Program-made: the position numbers and the translations under genes
The notes under the pieces: generated by a model
The model's input: only the letters and a program-made list of their open reading frames with translations
What the model was told of the DNA's origin: nothing
Database searches by the model: none
Shown: piece by piece, positions 14,800 to 20,833 of the stretch
How positions within the stretch are numbered: the stretch's first letter is position 1
Layout of the letters: every line of letters begins with the position of its first letter
Virus record (IMG/VR): IMGVR_UViG_3300023481_000015
Location: 1 to 20,833 of that record
Origin: a virus
Direction: 5' to 3' (one strand)
Length of the DNA: 20,833 nucleotides

Positions 14800-15093
14800 A
14801 TGGTAGTTTCTAGATATTCAAGAACAAAAGTTATTAGAGCTGGCAAGCAATTTGGAACCTCATTTGCAGTAGCTGCGATTAGACTGAATATTGACAATGG
14901 AAATATTCAGACTGAAGAAATGATATTGGATGAAGGAGTACGTATTGACGTGCTTGCAGGAAGAATATATGGAGATGGACGACTATATTGGGTTTTGGCA
15001 GCAGCCTCAAATATTGGCTGGGCAATGCAAGTGCCACCTGGAACAAGAATAGTAATACCAAATTTAGACGACGTTTTACGATTTTCTGGCTAG
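14800..15093 (+). CDS. LysM/gpX-like baseplate protein
   Basis: In this 97-residue protein, residues about 48-91 read RIDVLAGRIYGDGRLYWVLA, then NIGWAMQVPPGTRIVIPN. That is the LysM-like pattern of P2 gpX and of the C-terminal part of T4 gp53: a hydrophobic start, a YGD turn, a W, then a PPGT..IP ending. In virions these small domains clamp other baseplate proteins rather than bind peptidoglycan. The ATG at 14800 is the only plausible start, because an in-frame TAA lies 9 bases upstream. Its position between the tape-measure-proximal protein and the hub-like protein matches the usual order. Confidence 0.75.
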   Translation: MVVSRYSRTKVIRAGKQFGTSFAVAAIRLNIDNGNIQTEEMILDEGVRIDVLAGRIYGDGRLYWVLAAASNIGWAMQVPPGTRIVIPNLDDVLRFSG

Positions 15094-15106
15094 TTTGTAT
15101 AAACAT

Positions 15107-15128
15107 GACCTTTAGGTCTTCTTGTTCA
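15107..15128 (+). terminator. Weak terminator candidate after the LysM-like gene
   Basis: GACC (15107-15110), loop TTTA, GGTC (15115-15118), then a T-rich stretch TTCTTGTT. AACA and TGTT outside could lengthen the stem with a bulge. The stem is short, so this is uncertain. Confidence 0.35.
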
Positions 15129-15146
15129 CATAAAAACATAATCAAA

Positions 15147-15152
15147 TAGTAT
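15147..15152 (+). promoter_or_regulatory. TAGTAT motif before the hub-like gene
   Basis: Nine bases before the ATG at 15162. TTGTTC at 15123-15128 could act as a weak -35 with 18-base spacing. TATTTATA overlaps at 15151-15158. No ribosome-binding site is present. Confidence 0.35.
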
Positions 15153-15161
15153 TTATACCAT

Positions 15162-18100
15162 ATGTCACTACGACAAAGAAAATTAGTACGGGCAATAAGA
15201 GCCCTTTCAAAATATTATGGAATTCACTCCATACAAGAAACAGCAGAATTGACCGCTCTCAATAATGTTTCTTCCGGGTTGCCAGAAACTGTTTCCACTC
15301 TAGGAACAGGCAATGAAAACATAACTACGTCTTCTCCTACCGTTGAAGAGGCAAAATTGATAGAATTATTAATAGATACTGCCGACGGAGCATATTTGAC
15401 GGTTGATTTTGTAAGAAAGCTTAATGAAGTATTTTCTGGAATATTATCAGCAGACGATAGAAATACCATCGAAGTTAATTTTGGAAGATTGTTGCAACTA
15501 CATTACGAGAAAGGAAATAACTTTGCATTTAGAAGCGAGGGAGAACTTGATGTAAATGCACAATTCCCAGCAGCCCTTGGCCCACCTGGAGGTAGAGTGG
15601 CTTTTGAAGATGTGGGCGTGCGACAAATGTTAGGTCAGGGCGCACCAGGTTCAGACCAAAACTTTATGATAAACCAAAACCCTACAAACCCATCTAAGAT
15701 GTATCCTGGGTTATCTATCTATACTTCTAATTCCCCTCGTGTTACAATCGAGGCACAAAATACTGCTGCTTCAACCATATTTCTAAACGGAATTCCAAGT
15801 GTTGAGTTAATGCGAGCCGTGCCGTATGTAAATGTCGAATTCTTTTTCCCACGACCCCCGATTTCTGCAATTGGAAGACAACTTCAAAATCTTTCACTGA
15901 ATAAGTTTTTACTTGGTGGGTCAACACCGGGAGAAAATTCTGTAACAGAGATTATGGCAAATGCGGACACTACATCTGGAAGAGATATTTCTTCACGTGC
16001 GGGGACCGAAGACAGCCCAATCCCAGACATATATTCCGTAGCAGGAATGGAGTTATTTACAAGCCCACAAACTTTAGTAAATACAGAAGAGCTTTCTGAG
16101 GCTACAAGGTCAAACCCAGTGCTTGATAAATTTAGGCCACTGATGACATTACAAGATTTGAACATTAATATAGAGCCTTCTCGTGGGTTTTTGAGTTATA
16201 AAAGAGGTAATATCTCTTTTGTCCTACATGATAGGTCAAGGCTGGCCGAAGCCGCTGAATTTATTAGAGCCGACCTGTACGGAACAAATGAAATAACAAT
16301 TGAATATGGCTGGTCGCACCCCGATGGAAATTTGCACAATTCGAATAATCCTTACGGAGATTTAATTGATGGTTTGCGAATTAAAGAAAAATACATGGTT
16401 ACAAACTCATCATTTACATTTGACCCCTCTGGGCAAGTAAACATAAAATTAAATATTTCCATGCGAGGGTCAACCGAGTTTAATACAGAACTAATGTCTT
16501 CAGAACGTGGAGGATTTTCTCAATCGTTGCGTGATATTAGAGAAATTCAAGCAGATATTGCAAGATTGCGACAAGAGGCTTTTCCAAATTCATCAGTAAC
16601 AACATCAACAGAAATACGTGGTCACCAAATACTAAATGCCGCACAAGATGCCACCGGAAACATTATTCTAACCGCAGAATTAAGAACTGCCCTAACAAAA
16701 TTTAGAAATAAATATCATAATAGCCATAACCCAAGTGCAGTGGCACTTAGTAACAGATTAGATGACCTGTTCGGAACCGAGGCGAGCAACACCCGTGCTA
16801 GACGGACTGGACAAACAACGCAACATGGCAGCGGTGCCCCGACCGCATTTGCAAACATTCGTAGCACAATACAGCAAAGCATTCAAAATAAAATTACACA
16901 AATGCAAGATGCTCCCGATCCGTTTTTGCTTAATGTTGGCAGTCTGCCAAATGGCGGCGTCAGAAGTATAAATACCGCCCGCAAGGGCGGAGACGAACGT
17001 ACTGCACAACAGGCATTCAACCATCATGGATTTACTTCCGGGGTAACCAACGTCACCCCAACTTCTTTAGCAAAACTATTGTTGCTTTTTGTAGGCCAGC
17101 CCCTCGCAAATACAAACAACTATGATGAAGTTCAAATGTTTTTTTATCCTTTTAATGAATATGCTGGGAAGGCATCAAACCATAATATTGCAAACTTTAT
17201 TGTAGACACAAAATATTTTGCTGATGAACTTGCGAGGTACAGGTTAGAGCACGTATCCAGGAGTTCTGTAATGTCTCTAAATCAGTTTATGAGTTTTATT
17301 GGTGATATTTTGTTGGATGATCCTGCTGCTCCGTCGTATGGACTGTGGACTTCAGATAACGACCCGTTGTTTAGACGAAAAATGACAGACCCCGAAGGAA
17401 GAGTTCCTGGACCAACTGTCCCACGAGATGACCCTGCTGAATTCCAACAAAAAATGCATGATATTTTGCACGATTTTACTCCTGACGGGTCATTCCGTCC
17501 TCCACAGCTTGGAATTCATATTGAAACCCTCCCTGTTAAAACCGGAGTAGAGGAAGGGGACGACGACCTTCAAACAACCAATAAATCTATTTTGAGATTG
17601 CACATTTATGATAAAGCATCAACGGCATATGAACCGATTGGAAGAATGTTATTGGCTGCACAAAGAGACCAAGTCAGAGCCATTGGTGGGCTTTCTAGTG
17701 TCCCTGCGCAAAATTTAGGAAATGCCTCTGTTACAAGAGCAAGAAGAGAGATAGCTGCTTCCACTATTTCCTCAGCATTAAGCAATCGTTTAATAGAAAG
17801 AATATCTGATCCTGACAGTGAACCCGGAGGAGAGCTTACACAAGGAAGTTCTGCAATGTATAGAATTCGAGGAGGCCCTAAAAAACTAAAAGAATTTATT
17901 ATGTTAAATGCGCCTTATGTTATATTCGGGGCCGGAGGTACCACTGTCAAAAGTGCACAAATGAATTCGATGCAAAACTCTGGATTGGCCACTGTCAATC
18001 TTTTAAGAAGTTTTCAACGGGAAGAAGGCGTAACTCCTAGTGGTGAAAATGTAGGAGGTCTTCCGATGAATATAATTCCAACACAAATGAATATGGAATG

Positions 18101-18350
18101 TGTTGGCAATCCACTATTGAATTATATGCAAAGTTATTTCTTGGATTTTCAAACAGGTACAACGGCTGATAATATGTATGCAATAACCGGGGTAGGACAT
18201 AAATTCACACAGGGCGATTTTACAACCAGTGTTAAATTTACCCCGATAGATGCATGGGGAAGTTATCGTTCTTTGATTAGTACGATTGGAAGCTCGTTGG
18301 CAATAGTAAATGAAACTACTGCCAATCCTGGCGATGAAGAAAACGGATAA
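15162..18350 (+). CDS. Large baseplate hub-like protein (gp27/gpD type candidate)
   Basis: In this 1,062-residue protein, about 327-437 (SFVLHDRSRLAEAAEFIRAD, then EITIEYGWSHPDG) resembles the tube-like domain of phage baseplate hubs. The last part, about 970-1036 (GNPLLNYMQSYFLDF, then MYAITGVGHKFTQGDFTTSV), recalls the C-terminal end of P2 gpD and VgrG/gp27-type hubs. Known hubs are about 350-400 residues, so this one is greatly enlarged. A disordered middle (about 470-640) contains an Arg-rich stretch (NTRARRTGQ) and a GC hairpin in its DNA. No lysozyme domain is visible, so any spike or lysozyme must be elsewhere. The order tape measure, LysM, hub supports the call, which is otherwise from motif memory. 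Confidence 0.58.
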   Translation: MSLRQRKLVRAIRALSKYYGIHSIQETAELTALNNVSSGLPETVSTLGTGNENITTSSPTVEEAKLIELLIDTADGAYLTVDFVRKLNEVFSGILSADDRNTIEVNFGRLLQLHYEKGNNFAFRSEGELDVNAQFPAALGPPGGRVAFEDVGVRQMLGQGAPGSDQNFMINQNPTNPSKMYPGLSIYTSNSPRVTIEAQNTAASTIFLNGIPSVELMRAVPYVNVEFFFPRPPISAIGRQLQNLSLNKFLLGGSTPGENSVTEIMANADTTSGRDISSRAGTEDSPIPDIYSVAGMELFTSPQTLVNTEELSEATRSNPVLDKFRPLMTLQDLNINIEPSRGFLSYKRGNISFVLHDRSRLAEAAEFIRADLYGTNEITIEYGWSHPDGNLHNSNNPYGDLIDGLRIKEKYMVTNSSFTFDPSGQVNIKLNISMRGSTEFNTELMSSERGGFSQSLRDIREIQADIARLRQEAFPNSSVTTSTEIRGHQILNAAQDATGNIILTAELRTALTKFRNKYHNSHNPSAVALSNRLDDLFGTEASNTRARRTGQTTQHGSGAPTAFANIRSTIQQSIQNKITQMQDAPDPFLLNVGSLPNGGVRSINTARKGGDERTAQQAFNHHGFTSGVTNVTPTSLAKLLLLFVGQPLANTNNYDEVQMFFYPFNEYAGKASNHNIANFIVDTKYFADELARYRLEHVSRSSVMSLNQFMSFIGDILLDDPAAPSYGLWTSDNDPLFRRKMTDPEGRVPGPTVPRDDPAEFQQKMHDILHDFTPDGSFRPPQLGIHIETLPVKTGVEEGDDDLQTTNKSILRLHIYDKASTAYEPIGRMLLAAQRDQVRAIGGLSSVPAQNLGNASVTRARREIAASTISSALSNRLIERISDPDSEPGGELTQGSSAMYRIRGGPKKLKEFIMLNAPYVIFGAGGTTVKSAQMNSMQNSGLATVNLLRSFQREEGVTPSGENVGGLPMNIIPTQMNMECVGNPLLNYMQSYFLDFQTGTTADNMYAITGVGHKFTQGDFTTSVKFTPIDAWGSYRSLISTIGSSLAIVNETTANPGDEENG
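16967..16990 (+). other. TATAAATA next to a GC-rich hairpin inside the hub-like gene
   Basis: TATAAATA (16967-16974) is followed at once by CCGCCC, loop GCAA, GGGCGG (16975-16990), a perfect 6-bp GC stem with a GNRA-type tetraloop. It encodes SINTARKGG, so coding constraint alone could explain it. There is no U-run after it. Confidence 0.5.
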
Positions 18351-18372
18351 AACGTTTCAGCAATTTAAAAAC

Positions 18373-18378
18373 TAGTAT
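18373..18378 (+). promoter_or_regulatory. TAGTAT motif before the glycosyltransferase
   Basis: Fifth occurrence, in the context ACTAGTATAAATATA; it overlaps the late-promoter octamer. Confidence 0.3.
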
Positions 18379-18383
18379 AAATA
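18376..18383 (+). promoter_or_regulatory. T4-type late promoter octamer before the sugar genes
   Basis: TATAAATA, the T4 late -10 consensus, lies in the 62-base gap, 29 bases before the ATG at 18413. A start about 10 bases downstream would leave a short leader. It overlaps the TAGTAT hexamer at 18373-18378. TATGAT at 18399-18404 is an alternative -10 that would make a nearly leaderless mRNA. Confidence 0.5.
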
Positions 18384-18412
18384 TATTTCTTTTTGTCTTA
18401 TGATATTGTCAG

Positions 18413-19327
18413 ATGGATTTTTTCAAAGACTTGCCGGAATATGATAAAAGCGTTCTGCTGGCATTTAATAATGAAACGCACAGAGGACCAGGAATGGTTG
18501 CAAAGAACCTTCAAGAGGGCCTCAGACGTATTGGCGTGTATGTTTTAAAGCCAGAGGAAGGGGATGCAAAATATAAAGGGTATCTTCAGCCTTCGCATCC
18601 AGGATTTTTAAATAGTTGGGTGAAAAATAACCAAAAAGTATTAATGGGACCTAATTTATTTGTGTTGCCAACAGACAGTCCTGAACTTTGTAAAGGATTT
18701 ACAGATTTTGTTGTTCCAGGACAATGGGTAAAAGATAAATATAAGAAATTTGATCTCCTAAAAGAAAAAAATATACATGTTTGGCCAGTTGGGATAGATA
18801 CAGATGAGTGGTCGCCAGTCGATAAAAATGACGAACAAAAATTTGATTGTCTAATTTATCATAAAAACAGGGGCCAAAGAGATTTAGCAGTAACCGAGGC
18901 CATTTGCAGGAAATACAATCTTTCGTTCAAAACCCTAAAATACGGAGAATACGACGAGAATGATTTAAAAATTACTGCGCCTAAATCAAAATTTGCTATT
19001 CTGGTAAACGGAACCGAAAGCCAGGGAATAGCTTATATGCAGATTTTATCTACAAATACTCCATGTTATGTATTCAATAAAACAAGCTGGACCGCAGAAG
19101 ATAAATCAATTACTGTTCCTGCAACTTCAATACCTTATTGGGATGAGAGATGTGGTAGTGCAAGCAATGATGTAGACCTAAAACATTTTGAAGAGTTTTT
19201 AGAAAAGCTAAATACTTTTTCTCCACGAGAATATATTTTAGAAAACCACACATTAGAAAAATCAGCAAAAAAATACTATAATCTTCTAAGAATAATGAAT
19301 AGTGAAAGCGAAGTAAGTTTTGAGTAA
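18413..19327 (+). CDS. GT-B glycosyltransferase-like protein
   Basis: The 304-residue protein has an N-terminal strand with HRGPGMVAKNLQEGL (23-37), like the glycine-rich loop of GT-B enzymes. A hinge-like VGIDTDEWSP (126-135) precedes the C-terminal half, where NGTESQGIAYMQILSTNTP (199-217) matches the donor-binding E-x7-E region of GT4 enzymes. The second acid appears as Q210 instead of E, which may change donor use or activity. It would transfer a sugar from an activated nucleotide donor; the acceptor is unknown. No signal peptide or membrane segment is seen. It overlaps the epimerase gene by 8 bases and probably shares its transcript, driven from the gap at 18351-18412. Confidence 0.68.
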   Translation: MDFFKDLPEYDKSVLLAFNNETHRGPGMVAKNLQEGLRRIGVYVLKPEEGDAKYKGYLQPSHPGFLNSWVKNNQKVLMGPNLFVLPTDSPELCKGFTDFVVPGQWVKDKYKKFDLLKEKNIHVWPVGIDTDEWSPVDKNDEQKFDCLIYHKNRGQRDLAVTEAICRKYNLSFKTLKYGEYDENDLKITAPKSKFAILVNGTESQGIAYMQILSTNTPCYVFNKTSWTAEDKSITVPATSIPYWDERCGSASNDVDLKHFEEFLEKLNTFSPREYILENHTLEKSAKKYYNLLRIMNSESEVSFE

Positions 19328-20321
19328 TGTACTTATTACAGGAGCTGCCGGACTTTTTGGCGCTAATTTTTCACGTCATCTACTATCTTTAGCCTATAAT
19401 GTGGTTGGATTAGATGTTTTGTCCGGCGGATGTATAGATCATTTGCCAAAACATAAAAATTTTCTTTTCATTCAGACAAATTTGTTGAATGAAAATGAGC
19501 TTATAGAAATTATTCAAAACAACAATATTGAATTTGTATATCATTTTGCAGCCTTTGCTGCCGCAGGATATAGCCCTTTTGTTAGAAAGCACAATTATTT
19601 AAACAACATAATGGCTCCTGCCACTCTAATAAATGCATGCGTGACAACAAATATCAAAAAAATAATTTTTACCAGCAGCATGGAAGTATACGGAAATCAA
19701 AAACCTCCATTCACAGAACAAAATTCAATAAGTGCAATACCTGAAACACCATATGGAATTGCGAAACGTGCTATTGAACTTGATTTAAAATCAGCTAAAG
19801 AATTTCACGGTCTTGATTACTCTATAATAAGACCTCATAACGTACACGGAAAATGGCAAAATATCTGGGACCGTTACAGGAATGTAATTGGAATTTTTAT
19901 TGTAAAGTCTTTGGGTGACAAAAATCTAACCGTATATGGAGATGGCGAACAAACAAGAGCGTTTTCAGACATAAAACACTATATGAAGCCATTAGAATTG
20001 TTACTCACAAAAGGGTCTACTGAAACATACAATATAGGCGCAGACAAACCTACAAAAATTATTGACTTGGCAAAAATTGTACAAACAGAAGCACGCAAAC
20101 ATGGTCACAACATTTCAATAGAACACCTAGAACCAAGAAAAGAAGTGAAATTTGCTTTTTGCAATCATGACAAAGCAAAAAAAGACTTAGATTTTGTTGA
20201 CAAGACAGTTTTGGAAGATTTAGTTAGTGAAATGTATTTTTGGGCTGTAAAACAACCAAAAAGAAATACTAAAAATTTAACTTCAGAAATAAATAAGGGT
20301 CTTTATTCATATTGGAAATAA
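19320..20321 (+). CDS. NAD-dependent epimerase/dehydratase, GalE-like
   Basis: This 333-residue extended SDR protein opens with VLITGAAGLFG, the GxxGxxG NAD-binding loop (G8, G11, G14), and D32 ends the second strand, favouring NAD. The catalytic set is visible: S119/S120 in TSSMEVYG and the YxxxK pair Y145/K149 in TPYGIAKRA. RPHNVHG near 171-177 and YGDGEQTRAFSDI (206-218) are substrate-binding motifs of nucleotide-sugar epimerases. It would act on a UDP- or dTDP-sugar to supply the neighbouring transferases. The start is TTG at 19320: an in-frame TAA lies 6 bases upstream and no ATG or GTG start is available nearby. It overlaps the previous gene by 8 bases. Confidence 0.85.
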   Translation: MSNVLITGAAGLFGANFSRHLLSLAYNVVGLDVLSGGCIDHLPKHKNFLFIQTNLLNENELIEIIQNNNIEFVYHFAAFAAAGYSPFVRKHNYLNNIMAPATLINACVTTNIKKIIFTSSMEVYGNQKPPFTEQNSISAIPETPYGIAKRAIELDLKSAKEFHGLDYSIIRPHNVHGKWQNIWDRYRNVIGIFIVKSLGDKNLTVYGDGEQTRAFSDIKHYMKPLELLLTKGSTETYNIGADKPTKIIDLAKIVQTEARKHGHNISIEHLEPRKEVKFAFCNHDKAKKDLDFVDKTVLEDLVSEMYFWAVKQPKRNTKNLTSEINKGLYSYWK

Positions 20322-20322
20322 A

Positions 20323-20833
20323 ATGAAAGAAAAAAATACATTTTTATTGGAACTTAGATGTGCATTCTGTCCACCAGGTCTGACACATAAACAACAAACA
20401 AATAGATATAATACTTTTTTTTCTGGTATTAAAAAATTTTTGTCACTTCATAAGAAGATGTTAGAATTATATAATGTTGACGTGTATTTGCTTGACAATA
20501 CAATTAGTTCGATTGAATGTTTACCAAATAACATTTACGAATTACTTAAAAATAATAATATTAAAACAGTTTTTACAAATAAAAACGATTTAGGGTATAC
20601 TAATAAGGGTGTTGGAGAAATTGAAGGTTTAATCTACATGTCCAATGAAATTAAAAAATATGATTGGTTTATACATTTTGAACCAAGACAGCAAATTTTA
20701 TCAACAAATTTTTTGAAATCTTTTTTTTCAAACCCTCGTATATTGTTTACATATAACAATTCATTGATTGCTCCAAGGCATTTTAACACTGGTTTATATG
20801 TCACTAAATCAAAATATGTAATTGCATTTATAA
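20323..20833 (+). CDS. Partial protein, likely sugar-related (cut by window end)
   Basis: A frame starting at the ATG at 20323, one base after the epimerase stop, stays open for 170 codons to the window end. The segment KKYDWFIHFEPRQ near residues 113-125, followed by HFNTGLYVTKSKYV, resembles the donor-site part of small phage or capsule glycosyltransferases that use a nucleotide-sugar. The N-terminal half is an alpha/beta mix (LYNVDVYLLDNTI). GGA lies about 7 bases before the ATG. The gene follows two sugar genes with almost no spacing, which is the main support. The family is not certain. Confidence 0.6.
   Translation, partial: MKEKNTFLLELRCAFCPPGLTHKQQTNRYNTFFSGIKKFLSLHKKMLELYNVDVYLLDNTISSIECLPNNIYELLKNNNIKTVFTNKNDLGYTNKGVGEIEGLIYMSNEIKKYDWFIHFEPRQQILSTNFLKSFFSNPRILFTYNNSLIAPRHFNTGLYVTKSKYVIAFI

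Noticed and set aside
15151-15158. Minus-strand T4 late promoter (TATTTATA on the plus strand)
   Set aside because: No minus-strand gene lies to its left to be transcribed, so it is probably a chance AT-rich match.
1-20833. tRNA genes, rRNA, CRISPR arrays, integrase or IS elements
   Set aside because: No cloverleaf with conserved T-loop sequence, no spaced direct-repeat array and no recombinase or transposase motifs were noticed by eye; a tRNAscan-SE or CRISPR search was not possible here.

Overview
The window is a piece of a large, AT-rich, tailed-phage genome. It most likely comes from a contractile-tailed (myovirus) member of the broad T4 superfamily, possibly a jumbo phage of a Gram-negative host. 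Three things point there: two tandem proteins with the features of the T4 gp26/gp51 baseplate family, a short stretch matching the T4 gp23 major-capsid motif (VQPM..PTG), and a tail module with a tape measure of about 1,658 residues, followed by two baseplate proteins of more than 1,000 residues and a small LysM/gpX-like protein. No bacterial housekeeping genes, rRNA, tRNA, integrase or CRISPR array was seen.

Layout. Positions 1-2075 hold the end of a possible upstream gene and two paralogous gp26-like genes. Positions 2077-6226 are an accessory island inside the tail module: a 66-residue capsid-like fragment, a small unknown ORF, a minus-strand Nudix hydrolase, a DUF1599/Nmad1-like protein, an RlaP-type nucleotidyltransferase, a membrane-anchored HExxH metalloprotease, a HAD phosphatase/nucleotidase and a minus-strand unknown gene. 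Two intrinsic terminators (about 4437 and 5834) divide the island into short transcription units. Positions 6344-18350 are the tail core in the order tape measure, 54-residue ORF, 1,091-residue baseplate/tube-initiator candidate, LysM/gpX-like protein, 1,062-residue hub-like protein. Positions 18413-20833 start a sugar module: a GT-B glycosyltransferase, a GalE-like NAD-dependent epimerase/dehydratase and a third enzyme cut by the window end.

How the genes fit together. The core builds the tail: the tape measure sets length, the gp26-like proteins probably act in baseplate or tail assembly, and the LysM and hub-like proteins form the central baseplate. The island enzymes suggest handling of nucleotides, ADP-ribose-like compounds or RNA ends during infection, but no pathway can be proved from sequence. 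The sugar genes may decorate the virion, modify DNA or alter the host surface.

Control. Many tail genes lack a clear Shine-Dalgarno sequence, whereas several island genes have one. The hexamer TAGTAT lies in all five plus-strand gaps longer than 35 bases that precede a gene between 4377 and 18412, and I did not see it on the plus strand inside genes. T4-type late-promoter octamers (TATAAATA) lie ahead of the tape measure and of the sugar genes.
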